NCBI GenBank assembly: GCA_016704565.1
Contig: JADIZV010000004.1
Span: 310,001 to 374,000 of the forward strand
From: Candidatus Phosphoribacter baldrii
GTDB taxonomy: Bacteria > Actinomycetota > Actinomycetes > Actinomycetales > Dermatophilaceae
Length of the DNA stretch: 64,000 nt
Direction of reading: 5' to 3'
Below, one piece after another: positions 33,970 through 43,039 of the stretch. The translations under genes and the position numbers were made by a program. How positions within the stretch are numbered: the stretch's first letter is position 1; each line of letters begins with the position of its first letter. A model generated the notes under the pieces. The model was given only the letters and a program-made list of their open reading frames with translations, was not told the DNA's origin and made no database searches.

Positions 33970-35238
33970 CTAGGAGGGCGCGCCGGCCGGGGTCCGGTCC
34001 TGCATGGCCCACGGGGACCCGAAGCCGGTCGGCTTCGGGGCGGCGAGCAACTCAAGGAAGGGCACGGCGTCGAATGCTTCGGGGCCCAGGACACCGCTGC
34101 CCGACCACACTCCGGTGGCGAGCAGCTCCAGGGCGACGATCGGGTTGACCGCCGTCTGCCAGACGACGCACTGGGCGCCGTATTCGCGCATCGACCACTC
34201 ATTGTCGACGACGTGGTAGAGGTAGACCTCCCGTGGTTCCCCGTCCGTGCCGGTGCCGGTCACCCACAGCCCGGCACAGGTCTTGCCGGTCATCCGGGGC
34301 CCGATGGTCGCCGGGTCGGGCAGGCAGGCCGCGACGACGTCGCGCGGCGACACCTCGACCCCCTTGACCCGGATCGTGTCGGTGCGGTCCAGGCCGAGGT
34401 CGTTGAGGGTGCGCAGGATGGTGATCATCTGCTCGCCGAGGCCGTACTTGAACGTCACCCGCCGAGCGTCGACCCAGCGCGGCATGAGGAGGACTTCCTC
34501 ATGCTCGACGTGGACGCACTCGACCGGTCCGATCCCTTCGGGGAAGTCGAAGATCTCCGGCTCGCTGAACGGGGCCAGGGTGAACCAGCCGCGGTCCTTC
34601 TCCCACACGACCGGTGGGTTGAGGCACTCCTCGATGATCGTCCACATCGAGAAGCCCGGCGCGAAGACCTCCTTGCCCGACTCGTCGCGGATGACGAGGT
34701 TGGCCCCGTCGCGGGTGCCGAGCTCGTCGATCGAGGCGAACAGGTGGTCGGCGGCATACCGGGCGAAGACGTCGGACAACCCCGGTTCGATGCCGATGCC
34801 CACGAGCGCAAGCAGCTCATCCCGCTCCCAGTCGGCGGCCTGGGCGAACTGCTCGTCGCCGAGCATCACCCCGGTGAGCTCGTGGGGACGCTGCGGATGG
34901 GGACGGGAGAGCGACATCGCCATGTCGAGGTAGTGAGCACCGGCCGCCCGTGCGCCGGTGAAGATCGGCATGACGAAACGAGGGTCGACCGCGTTGAAGA
35001 CGTGCGTGATCCGGTGCTCCCGCGCCAGACTCGCCACCGCGTCGGCATCGGACGCGTCGACGTATGCCGCCACCAACCGGCTCTCCCCGGGTCGCCGGGC
35101 GCTCGCCGCAGCGACCGTGGCCTGGGCCCGGCCCAGGTCGTAGTCGGCCACGACAAGCGTCTGGAAGAAGTCCCGTTCGACGGCGATCCGGGCGGCGGCG
35201 TCGCCGACTCCCCCGGCCCCGACCATGAGGATCCGCAC
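33970..35238 (-). CDS. saccharopine dehydrogenase-family oxidoreductase (carboxynorspermidine synthase-like)
   Basis: 422 residues. The N-terminal Rossmann motif is MRILMVGAGGVGDAAARIA, followed by THVFNAVDPRFVMPIFTGARAAGAHYLDMA and GIGIEPGLSDVFARYA. The family includes saccharopine reductase and the carboxynorspermidine/carboxyspermidine dehydrogenases that join aspartate semialdehyde to polyamines. Placement between pot genes and a ureohydrolase suggests a polyamine substrate, either in synthesis or reversal. The exact reaction is not known. Confidence 0.8.
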   Translation of the reverse strand: MRILMVGAGGVGDAAARIAVERDFFQTLVVADYDLGRAQATVAAASARRPGESRLVAAYVDASDADAVASLAREHRITHVFNAVDPRFVMPIFTGARAAGAHYLDMAMSLSRPHPQRPHELTGVMLGDEQFAQAADWERDELLALVGIGIEPGLSDVFARYAADHLFASIDELGTRDGANLVIRDESGKEVFAPGFSMWTIIEECLNPPVVWEKDRGWFTLAPFSEPEIFDFPEGIGPVECVHVEHEEVLLMPRWVDARRVTFKYGLGEQMITILRTLNDLGLDRTDTIRVKGVEVSPRDVVAACLPDPATIGPRMTGKTCAGLWVTGTGTDGEPREVYLYHVVDNEWSMREYGAQCVVWQTAVNPIVALELLATGVWSGSGVLGPEAFDAVPFLELLAAPKPTGFGSPWAMQDRTPAGAPS

Positions 35239-35253
35239 GAGCTATCGAACTCC

Positions 35254-36081
35254 TTACGCCGGCGAGCGGCGTCGAGATCCAACGACCTGCCCGGCGATGA
35301 CCAGCAGGACGGCAATGACGAAGAGGGAGAAGCCGATGACGTTGGCCTCGGCAGGGATGCCCCGCAGATAGGAGACGTAGACGAACTTGGGGAATGTCGT
35401 CGCGTCACCGGACACGAAGTTGGTGATGATGAAATCGTCGAAGGACAGCGAGAAGGACAACAGCGCAGCCGAGACGATACCGGGCAGCACGAGCGGGAAG
35501 GTGACCCGCCAAAAGGTGCCTCCCGGGCCGGCATACAGGTCCTGGGCGGCCTCTTCCAGGCGTGGATCGAGGCTTTGCAGTCTGGCCTTGACGGTGACGA
35601 CGACGAAACTGAGGCAGAACATGATGTGCGCGATGACGATCGTCCAGAACCCCAGCGTGAGGCCCACTTGATTGAAGCCCTGGACGAAGATCGTCAGCAA
35701 CGAGGCGCCCAGGACGATCTCCGGCGTGGCCATCGGGACGAACACGAGGATGTTGCCGGCGCCCTTGCCGCGGAAGTCGTGCCGGACCAAGGCGAAGGCC
35801 AACAGAGTCCCCAAGACGGTGGCCACCAGGGTGGCGATAGCCCCCACCCCGAGCGAGGTGAGGAGGGCGTCCTTGATTCCGGGTGGCCCGAACGGGTTCT
35901 TCCAGTGATCGAGGGTGGGTGAACCCTCCGGGTTCCACTGGATGTTGGACTTCTTGTAGTTGTTGAACGAGAAGACGAACGTGTAGGCGACCGGCAGGAA
36001 GAGGTAGACCAGCACCAGGATGGCCACGATCATGACGAATCGGTTGGCGATCCAGAACCGCAGGCGTTGGCTGGTGCTCAC
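35254..36081 (-). CDS. potC: spermidine/putrescine ABC transporter permease PotC
   Basis: 275 residues, six membrane segments, starting with NRFVMIVAILVLVYLFLPVAYTFVFSF after a short basic head. The EAA loop is LEEAAQDLYAGPGGTFWRVTFPLVLPGI. It pairs with PotB and overlaps its stop by 4 bp. Confidence 0.93.
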   Translation of the reverse strand: MSTSQRLRFWIANRFVMIVAILVLVYLFLPVAYTFVFSFNNYKKSNIQWNPEGSPTLDHWKNPFGPPGIKDALLTSLGVGAIATLVATVLGTLLAFALVRHDFRGKGAGNILVFVPMATPEIVLGASLLTIFVQGFNQVGLTLGFWTIVIAHIMFCLSFVVVTVKARLQSLDPRLEEAAQDLYAGPGGTFWRVTFPLVLPGIVSAALLSFSLSFDDFIITNFVSGDATTFPKFVYVSYLRGIPAEANVIGFSLFVIAVLLVIAGQVVGSRRRSPA

Positions 36082-36992
36082 AGCAGCTCCTCCGTCCCGT
36101 ACTTGCGCACGTAGAGGAAGACCAGGGCCAGGATGGCCGCCATGAGCGTGAAGCTGAGGGCAGCTGCCGTCGGATAGCCGTCGACGACTCGGAAGAACTG
36201 GCTCTCGATCCCGTTGCCGACCATCTTCGTCGAGATGTCCGATCCGAGCAGCTCGGCGTTGACGTAGTCACCGGCCGCTGGGATGAAGGTCAGCAGTGTG
36301 CCAGCAAGCACACCTGGCATGGACATCGGCAGGGTGACCGTTCGGAAGGTGGTCAACCCGTTGGCGTAAAGGTCTCCCCCGGCCTCGATGATCTTCGGGT
36401 CGGCCCGTTCCAACGAGGCATAGATGGGCAGGACCATGAACGGCAGGAAGTTGTAGGTCAGACCCGCGACGACCGCAACCCAGGTCTCGGTGATGTGTCC
36501 TCCGGGCAGCAGGTGGAGCGCGTTGAGGGCAGAGGCGATCCACCCGTCATCGGAAAGGATCTGCCGCCAGGCAATGGTCCGCAGGATGAACGACGTGAAG
36601 AACGGGGCGATGACACAGATCATCATCACGCCGCGCCACTTGCCTGCTTTGAAGGCCATGGCGTAGGCCAACGGGTAGGCCAAGATGAAGGCCAGCAGCG
36701 TGGCGAGGCCGGCATACAACAATGACCGCGCGAAGTGCGGCCAGTAGTCGACGACCGCCGTGAGGTAGTTGCCGAAGTTGACATCGCGGTAGTAGTAACC
36801 GGGGTAGCCCGGGAACTTGGACTGCAGCGAGACCGTGAACAACTGAACCAGCGGAACGACGAAGAACACGATGAGCCACAGCACACCCGGCAGCAGGAGC
36901 AGATAGGCGACCTTGCCGCGTTTGGTGGGCGTGGGTTGGGCGGCGGGGGCGGAGCCGCTGGTGCTCCCGCCGATGTGGGCCAGGGCACTCAC
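36078..36992 (-). CDS. potB: spermidine/putrescine ABC transporter permease PotB
   Basis: 304 residues from GTG 36992, which overlaps the potA stop as GTGA. A Ser/Ala/Pro-rich head is followed by six membrane segments; the EAA loop reads IIEAGGDLYANGLTTFRTVTLPMSMPGV. SQFFRVVDGYPTAAALSF near the end is typical of PotB. Confidence 0.93.
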   Translation of the reverse strand: MSALAHIGGSTSGSAPAAQPTPTKRGKVAYLLLLPGVLWLIVFFVVPLVQLFTVSLQSKFPGYPGYYYRDVNFGNYLTAVVDYWPHFARSLLYAGLATLLAFILAYPLAYAMAFKAGKWRGVMMICVIAPFFTSFILRTIAWRQILSDDGWIASALNALHLLPGGHITETWVAVVAGLTYNFLPFMVLPIYASLERADPKIIEAGGDLYANGLTTFRTVTLPMSMPGVLAGTLLTFIPAAGDYVNAELLGSDISTKMVGNGIESQFFRVVDGYPTAAALSFTLMAAILALVFLYVRKYGTEELL

Positions 36993-38089
36993 GGGCGCAC
37001 CCCGAATGCGTGTCCCGGATCCCAGCTGATCCACACGGTGTCACCCGGGCGGCTGTCGATGCGCTCCAGGTCGAGATTCTGCTCGTAGACCGCCCACCGG
37101 CCCGCCTCGGGGACGTCGACGAGGTATTGCGTCGCAACCCCGGTGAACGAGACGTCCACGAGGGTGCCTGGGCCGATGCTGTTGCCGGCCGCTGCGGGGC
37201 CGGGGTCGGCGTTGTGGATCCGCGTCTTCTCGGGTCGGACGCCGAAGGCGATGTCCCCACTGCCCGCCGCCGCGCGGCTCTTGCGCAGGCGCAATTTGTG
37301 CTGGGCGGTGGAGACGACGACGTTGTCTCCGTCGGTGTCATCGACGTGCCCGGACATCAAGTTGGACTGGCCCAGGAAGTTTGCGACGAACTTGGTCCGG
37401 GGCAGGTCGTAGAGGACATCCGGGGCCCCCATCTGTTCGATCTTGCCCAGGTTCATCACCGCGACCGTGTCGGCCATCGTCATGGCCTCCTCCTGGTCGT
37501 GGGTGACGTGCACGAAGGTCAGGCCGACCTCGGTCTGGATCCGCTTGAGCTCCACTTGCATCTCTCGGCGGAGCTTGAGGTCCAACGCGCCCAACGGCTC
37601 ATCGAGCAGGAGAACCTCGGGGTGGTTGACCAGGGCACGAGCCACTGCGACGCGCTGCTGCTGGCCGCCGGATAGTTGGGTGGGTTTGCGCCCGGCCAGG
37701 TGGGTCAGTTGGACGAGCGAGAGCGTGGCGTCGGCCTGCGCGAGGGCGTCCTTGACACCGCGACGCTTGGGACCGAAGGCGACGTTGTCCCGGACGCTCA
37801 GGTGTGGGAACAGTGCGTAGGACTGAAAGACGGTGTTGACCGGACGCTCGTAGGGCCGAGACCCAGTGAGGTCGGTGTTACCGATCCTGATCGTGCCGGA
37901 CGTCGGCTGTTCGAGCCCGGCAACCATCCGCAACGTTGTGGTCTTCCCGCAGCCGGACGGGCCCAGGAGGGCAAAGAAAGACCCGCGGGGCACGGTCAGA
38001 GACAAGTCGTCGACGGCAGTGAAGGTGGTAAAGCTCTTGGTGACGTTCTCCAGGACGAGATCGCCCTGCGCCTCGCGGAAACCGGCCAT
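36989..38089 (-). CDS. potA: spermidine/putrescine ABC transporter ATPase PotA
   Basis: 366 residues from ATG 38089, overlapping the potD stop by one base. Walker A GPSGCGKTTTLRMVAG, Q-loop FQSYALFPHL, signature LSGGQQQRVAVARAL, Walker B LLLDEPLGALD and HVTHDQEEAM are intact. A C-terminal TOBE domain (GVRPEKTRIH onward) is present. Energises the PotBC channel. Confidence 0.94.
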   Translation of the reverse strand: MAGFREAQGDLVLENVTKSFTTFTAVDDLSLTVPRGSFFALLGPSGCGKTTTLRMVAGLEQPTSGTIRIGNTDLTGSRPYERPVNTVFQSYALFPHLSVRDNVAFGPKRRGVKDALAQADATLSLVQLTHLAGRKPTQLSGGQQQRVAVARALVNHPEVLLLDEPLGALDLKLRREMQVELKRIQTEVGLTFVHVTHDQEEAMTMADTVAVMNLGKIEQMGAPDVLYDLPRTKFVANFLGQSNLMSGHVDDTDGDNVVVSTAQHKLRLRKSRAAAGSGDIAFGVRPEKTRIHNADPGPAAAGNSIGPGTLVDVSFTGVATQYLVDVPEAGRWAVYEQNLDLERIDSRPGDTVWISWDPGHAFGVRP

Positions 38090-39369
38090 CAGTTCCCCAC
38101 CACCTTTGCCCACATCGCCGAGTAGTCGGCGTCTTCTTGGGCGTCCAAGGCCCGGAAGCCTTGCACCTTGTGTTCCTTGATCCAGCTTTCGGACGGGAAG
38201 ATGAACGGGCTCTCGGCCAGTTCGGGATCGATCTTCTTCATCTCCTCCTGGGCGCCTTCCACGGGGCAGACATAGTTGACGTATGCCGCCACTTGCGCCG
38301 CGACGTCGGGCCGGTAGTAGTAGTCCATGAGGGCCATGGCATTGCGCCGGTGCGTCGACGTGATGGGAATCATCATGTTGTCGCTCCAGAGGGTGCCGCC
38401 GGAGTCCGGGATGACGAACTCCCAGTTCTCGTTCTCGGTCTCCGCGCGCAAGACGAACAGGTCACCGCTCCAGACGATGCCAGCAATGGCATTGCCGCTC
38501 TTGAGGTCCTCCATGTAGGCGTTGCCCTTGACCCGGCGGATGTTGCCGTCAGCGATGCGCTTGCTCACCTCGTCCATCGCTGCGGCGACCTGGTCCTTGG
38601 TGAACTTGCCGGTGATGTCGACACCCTGCTGCTGCATGATGAGTCCCACTGTGTCGCGCATCTCGGACAACACCGTGACCTTGCCCTTGAGATCCGGTGC
38701 CCACAGGTCGGAAAGGCTCTTGAGGTCGCGGCCGACCTTGCTCTTGTCGTAGCCGATGCCGGCGAAGCCGCTCTGCCAGGTGAGCGAATGCTTTCGGCCT
38801 GGGTCGAAGGACACGTCTTTGAGGGATTCCCGCAAGTTGGCCGCGTGCGGCATACGGATGAGATCAAGGGGCTGCACGAGGCCGTCCCGGATGACCCGGT
38901 TGGCCATCCAGTCGGTCAGGGTGAAGATGTCTCGGTTGATGTCCTGACGAGGACTCGCTTGCAACTGGGGCTTGATCTTGGCCACATAGGAGTCGTTGTC
39001 GTCGATGTCCTCCGCGTAACTGGCCTTGATGCCGGACTCCTTGATGAAGGCCTCAAGGGTCGGATAGTTCTTCTTCTCCTCGTCGTAGTCCAGGTATGCC
39101 GTCCAGTTGGCCCAGGCCACCGTCTTGTCGGTCGCGGACCTGTCCGTAGGCAGTTGGGTCGACGGTGCGGCAGCCGCAGCAGTCGCCGTCCCCGTCGCTG
39201 TGGGGGCGGGTCCGTTGCCCCACGGCGGCAGGGGCGGGGCACACGCGCTCAGTCCGGCACCCAGGGCGCCGAGGCCGACCCCGGTCAGGAGCGAGCGTCG
39301 GGTGAATGGTGACCCGGCCATCGACGCGAGACGTCGGGCCGTCGGGTCCTGCGGATAGCGTCGACTCAT
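38089..39369 (-). CDS. potD: spermidine/putrescine-binding lipoprotein PotD (Tat signal)
   Basis: 426 residues from ATG 39369. A twin-arginine signal (FTRRSLLTG, Arg24-25) ends at a lipobox (GLSAC, Cys43), so it is folded before export and lipid-anchored. The binding domain has WANWTAYLDYD, DIFTLTDWMANRVIRDG, YMEDLKSGNAIAGIVWSGD and SDNMMIPITSTHRRNAMALMDYYY, as in PotD. Heads the transporter part of the operon. Confidence 0.93.
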   Translation of the reverse strand: MSRRYPQDPTARRLASMAGSPFTRRSLLTGVGLGALGAGLSACAPPLPPWGNGPAPTATGTATAAAAAPSTQLPTDRSATDKTVAWANWTAYLDYDEEKKNYPTLEAFIKESGIKASYAEDIDDNDSYVAKIKPQLQASPRQDINRDIFTLTDWMANRVIRDGLVQPLDLIRMPHAANLRESLKDVSFDPGRKHSLTWQSGFAGIGYDKSKVGRDLKSLSDLWAPDLKGKVTVLSEMRDTVGLIMQQQGVDITGKFTKDQVAAAMDEVSKRIADGNIRRVKGNAYMEDLKSGNAIAGIVWSGDLFVLRAETENENWEFVIPDSGGTLWSDNMMIPITSTHRRNAMALMDYYYRPDVAAQVAAYVNYVCPVEGAQEEMKKIDPELAESPFIFPSESWIKEHKVQGFRALDAQEDADYSAMWAKVVGN

Positions 39370-39466
39370 GGTGGTCCTTTCGGACCCGGGAGGACCGTGT
39401 TGGCGTGGCCCGGGTCGTTCGTGCGCCATCCCCCCGGACGGCGCTGTGGGTGGCGAGTGTGGTGGC

Positions 39467-40915
39467 TCAGGCCTCGATGTTGGCCATGACGTGCTTGATC
39501 CGCGTGTAATCCTCGAGCCCGTACATCGACAGGTCCTTGCCATAGCCGCTGTTCTTGTAACCCCCGTGCGGCATCTCGGCCACGATCGGGATGTGGGTGT
39601 TGATCCACACGCAGCCGAAGTCCAGCGCACGCGACATCCGCATCGCTCGGCCGAAGTCCTTGGTCCACACCGACGAGGCCAGCCCGTAATCGACTCCGTT
39701 GGCCCATCGAATCGCCTCGTCCTCGTCGGAGAAGCGCTGGACCGTGATGACCGGACCGAAGATCTCGTTCTGGATGTGCTCGTCGTCCTGGCGCAGCCCG
39801 GCCAACACGGTCGGAGCGATGAAGTAGCCGTCACCCAGCTCCGTGACCCGAGTCCCACCGGCGACCACCGAGGCGTGCGCCGGGACCCGGTCGATGAACC
39901 CGGTGACCCGCTCCAACTGGGCGGGGTTGTTGACCGGGCCGAAGAGGGCGTCCTCGTCGTCGGGCATGCCCACCTTCGCCGAGTTCGCGGCATACTCTCC
40001 GAGGGCTGCGACGAAATCGTCGTAGATCCGCGGGCCGGCCAGCACCCGGGTGGCGGCCGTGCAATCCTGGCCGGCGTTGAAGTAGCCCGCGATCGCGATG
40101 CCTTCGACGGCAGCGTCGAGGTCGGCGTCGTCGAAGACGACGACCGGCGCCTTGCCACCGAGTTCAAGATGCACGCGCTTGAGGCCTTCGGCTGCAGCCG
40201 CGGCCACCTGCGAGCCGGCCCGCACCGAGCCAGTGATGGCGACCATGTCGGCCCGCGGGTGCGAGACCACCATGCGCCCCGTGTCACGGTCGCCCGTCAC
40301 GACGTTGAAGGTCCCCGCCGGGAAGCAGTCAGCGGCCAACTCGGCCAGCAGCAGCGTGGTCTCGGGCGTCGTGTCACTTGGCTTGAGGACGACGGAGTTG
40401 CCTGCCGCCAGCGCGGGGGCAATCTTCCAGATCGCCATCATCATCGGGTAGTTCCACGGGGTGACCTGGCCGATGACCCCGATGGGTTCGCGCCGGATCC
40501 ACGAGGTGTGGCCACGCATGTACTCGCCCGTCGACCGGCCTTCCAGGACGCGCGCCGCGCCGGCGAAGAACCGGATCTGGTCGAGCATCGGCGGCACCTC
40601 CTCGCTGGCGGTGAGGGCGTTGGGCTTGCCGGTGTTTTCACCCTCCAGCCGCACGAAGTCGTCCGCCCGCGCCTCGACGGCGGCGGCGAACTTCAGCAGT
40701 GCCTCCTGGCGCTCGCGCGGCGTCGTGCGGCCCCACTCGCCGAACGCACTGGAGGCCGCGGCATACGCCCGGTCGACGTCCTCCTGCCCGGAGACCGCAG
40801 CCGAGGCGACCACCTTGCCGGTGGCAGGGTTGACGACGTCACTGCGGGCATCTGTCGTCGCGTCGACGAACTGCCCTCCGATGTGGTTGCGCAGCACGCG
40901 TGGGGAGTCCGACAT
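39467..40915 (-). CDS. gamma-aminobutyraldehyde dehydrogenase (PatD/PuuC type)
   Basis: Oxidises 4-aminobutanal from putrescine to GABA. 482 residues from ATG 40915. The catalytic Glu is in HLELGGKAPVVVFDDAD and the Cys in FNAGQDCTAATRVL; TPWNYPMMMAIWKIAPALAAGN and PHGGYKNSGYGKDLS fit the aminobutyraldehyde group. 97 bp upstream of potD on the same strand, and divergent from the Lrp regulator. Confidence 0.9.
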   Translation of the reverse strand: MSDSPRVLRNHIGGQFVDATTDARSDVVNPATGKVVASAAVSGQEDVDRAYAAASSAFGEWGRTTPRERQEALLKFAAAVEARADDFVRLEGENTGKPNALTASEEVPPMLDQIRFFAGAARVLEGRSTGEYMRGHTSWIRREPIGVIGQVTPWNYPMMMAIWKIAPALAAGNSVVLKPSDTTPETTLLLAELAADCFPAGTFNVVTGDRDTGRMVVSHPRADMVAITGSVRAGSQVAAAAAEGLKRVHLELGGKAPVVVFDDADLDAAVEGIAIAGYFNAGQDCTAATRVLAGPRIYDDFVAALGEYAANSAKVGMPDDEDALFGPVNNPAQLERVTGFIDRVPAHASVVAGGTRVTELGDGYFIAPTVLAGLRQDDEHIQNEIFGPVITVQRFSDEDEAIRWANGVDYGLASSVWTKDFGRAMRMSRALDFGCVWINTHIPIVAEMPHGGYKNSGYGKDLSMYGLEDYTRIKHVMANIEA

Positions 40916-41120
40916 GAGTTCCTCCGTTGAGCTCGCCGTCCGGTTCCCGGTCCCGGACGCGGTTTCGGGCAATGTAGCCGCCCGGCGACCTTTTCGGTAG
41001 TGCCGGCCCATCCCGAGTTTGCGATTCTGCGCTTCGATGGGCTGCGGACGACAGATTCCGAAGGATCGGATGGACTATCCCCTTGCCAACCGGGGGCTGC
41101 GCCGGGCACCATCTGACCCC
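40916..41120. promoter_or_regulatory. divergent control region of the polyamine locus
   Basis: 205 bp between the minus-strand operon and the Lrp gene. Both promoters must lie here and it is the likely target of the adjacent Lrp protein. I see no perfect palindrome; GATTC-type words recur (GCGATTCTGCG near 41020, AGATTCCGAAGG near 41052) but a site cannot be assigned. Confidence 0.4.
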
Positions 41121-41612
41121 ATGACTTCGCCAGCCTCCAGACGCCCCGCCCGTGGGCGACAGCGCCAGGTGCTGGACGCGACCGCCAAGGCCATCATCGA
41201 GCAGTTGCAGGAGGACGGTCGGCGCTCGTATGCCGCGATTGCCGCTGCCGTGGGCCTGTCCGAGGCCGCGGTGCGCCAGCGGGTCCAGAAGCTCATCGAC
41301 GGCGGAGTCGTCCAGATCGTCGCCGTGACCGACCCCCTCCATGTCGGCTTCTTGCGCCAGGCGATGGTCGGCATCAAGGTCCGGGGCGACATCGCTCCAG
41401 TCGCCGAGGCGATCAGCGAGATCCCCGAGGTCGACTACGTCGTGACAACTGCCGGGAGTTTCGACGTGCTCGCCGAGGTGGTCTGCGAGGACGACGCCCA
41501 TCTGCTCGAGGTGATCTCACAACGCATCCGGAGCCTGCCGGGCGTTGCCGCCACGGAGACGTTCGTCTACTTGGAGCTCAACAAACAGCACTACAACTGG
41601 GGTACACGATGA
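41121..41612 (+). CDS. Lrp/AsnC family transcriptional regulator
   Basis: 163 residues from ATG 41121. N-terminal helix-turn-helix (LQEDGRRSYAAIAAAVGLSEAAVRQRVQKL), then the RAM ligand-binding domain (VDYVVTTAGSFDVLAEVVCEDD). It is divergent from the dehydrogenase gene and overlaps the aminotransferase by 4 bp, so it very likely regulates polyamine degradation. Confidence 0.92.
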   Translation: MTSPASRRPARGRQRQVLDATAKAIIEQLQEDGRRSYAAIAAAVGLSEAAVRQRVQKLIDGGVVQIVAVTDPLHVGFLRQAMVGIKVRGDIAPVAEAISEIPEVDYVVTTAGSFDVLAEVVCEDDAHLLEVISQRIRSLPGVAATETFVYLELNKQHYNWGTR

Positions 41613-43039
41613 CGATCTACCCGTCCGAGATCTGGGAACCCAGCTCCGACTACCACACCAGGACGGGCAAGCTCTATTCGGAAGCCGCCCGCGACCACCT
41701 GTGGATGCACTTCACCCGGCACTCGGTCTTCGAGGGCCACGGGGGCGCGCACAACGTGCCGCTCATCGTCAAGGGCGAGGGCGCCTACATCTGGGACGAC
41801 CGCGGCAACAAGTACCTCGACGGGTTGGCGGGCTTGTTCACCGTCCAGGTCGGGCACGGTCGGGCGGAGCTTGCCGACGCAGCGATGGAGCAGTTCAAGA
41901 AGATCGCCTACTTCCCGCTGTGGTCCTACGCCCACCCGCGGGCCATCGAGTTGGCCGAGCGGCTGGCCCACTACGCGCCGGGCGACCTCAACCGGGTCTT
42001 CTTCACCACCGGTGGCGGCGAGGCGGTCGAGTCGGCCTGGAAGCTGGCCAAGCAGTACTACAAGCTCGTCGGGAAACCGATGAAGACCAAGGTCATCAGC
42101 CGCAACATCGCCTACCACGGAACCCCTCAGGGAGCCCTGTCCATCACCGGCATACCGGCTGCCAAGGCGGTGTTCGAGCCGCTGGTGCCCGGTGGTCACA
42201 AGGTGCCCAACACCAACCTCTATCGGGCACCGGAGCACCTGCGCGACGACCCGAAAGCCTTCGGGCTGTGGGCCGCCAACCGGATCGCCGAAGCGATCGA
42301 GTTCGAGGGTCCGGAGACGGTCGCTGCGGTCTTCCTTGAGCCGGTGCAGAACTCCGGCGGGTGCTTCCCGCCGCCGCCCGGCTACTTCGACCGGGTCCGC
42401 GAGATCTGCGACGAATACGACGTGCTCCTGGTCTCCGACGAGACGATCTGTGCGTTCGGACGGATCGGCGACTACTTCGCGTGCAACCAGTTGGGCTATG
42501 TCCCGGACATCATCACGACCGCCAAGGGCGTGACGTCGGGGTATGCGCCGCTGGGCTGCATGATCGTCAGCGACCGGATCTTCGAGCCGTTCCGGCATGG
42601 GCTCACCTACTTCCCCCACGGCTATACCTTTGGTGGACACCCGATTTCGTGCGCGATCGCGATGGCCAACCTCGACATCTTCGAGCGCGAGGGCATCAAC
42701 GAACACGTCCGTGAGACGGCCCCCGCGTTCCGCGCCGCGTTGGAGGGGCTGCTGGACATCCCGATCGTCGGCGACGTCCGCGGCGAGGGCTTCTTCTACG
42801 GCATCGAACTGGTCAAAGACAAGGCGACCCGCGAGACCTTCGACGACGGCGAGTGCGAGCGTCTGCTGCGCGGCTATCTGTCCAAGGCGTTGTTCGACTC
42901 CGGCATCTACTGCCGGGCCGACGACCGAGGCGACCCCGTCATCCAGCTCGCTCCCCCGCTCATCATCGGCCAGACCGAGTTCGACGACATTGCCGCCAAG
43001 CTTCGCTCGGTGTTGGAAGGCGCCGAAGCGCACCTGTGA
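41609..43039 (+). CDS. putrescine/polyamine aminotransferase (SpuC-like, class III)
   Basis: 476 residues. FFTTGGGEAVESAWKLAKQYY, LLVSDETICAFGRIGDYFACNQLGYVPDII and the PLP lysine in TTAKGVTSGYAPLGCMIVSD define the class III group; similarity is to the putrescine/pyruvate branch (SpuC). It would make 4-aminobutanal for the dehydrogenase at 39467. A beta-alanine or taurine aminotransferase is the main alternative. Confidence 0.9.
   Translation: MTIYPSEIWEPSSDYHTRTGKLYSEAARDHLWMHFTRHSVFEGHGGAHNVPLIVKGEGAYIWDDRGNKYLDGLAGLFTVQVGHGRAELADAAMEQFKKIAYFPLWSYAHPRAIELAERLAHYAPGDLNRVFFTTGGGEAVESAWKLAKQYYKLVGKPMKTKVISRNIAYHGTPQGALSITGIPAAKAVFEPLVPGGHKVPNTNLYRAPEHLRDDPKAFGLWAANRIAEAIEFEGPETVAAVFLEPVQNSGGCFPPPPGYFDRVREICDEYDVLLVSDETICAFGRIGDYFACNQLGYVPDIITTAKGVTSGYAPLGCMIVSDRIFEPFRHGLTYFPHGYTFGGHPISCAIAMANLDIFEREGINEHVRETAPAFRAALEGLLDIPIVGDVRGEGFFYGIELVKDKATRETFDDGECERLLRGYLSKALFDSGIYCRADDRGDPVIQLAPPLIIGQTEFDDIAAKLRSVLEGAEAHL

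Noticed and set aside
30639..35922. Long plus-strand frames (944 and 654 codons) across the polyamine operon
   Set aside because: Antisense shadows of gabD, gabT, the ureohydrolase and the saccharopine dehydrogenase-like gene, which carry clear family motifs.
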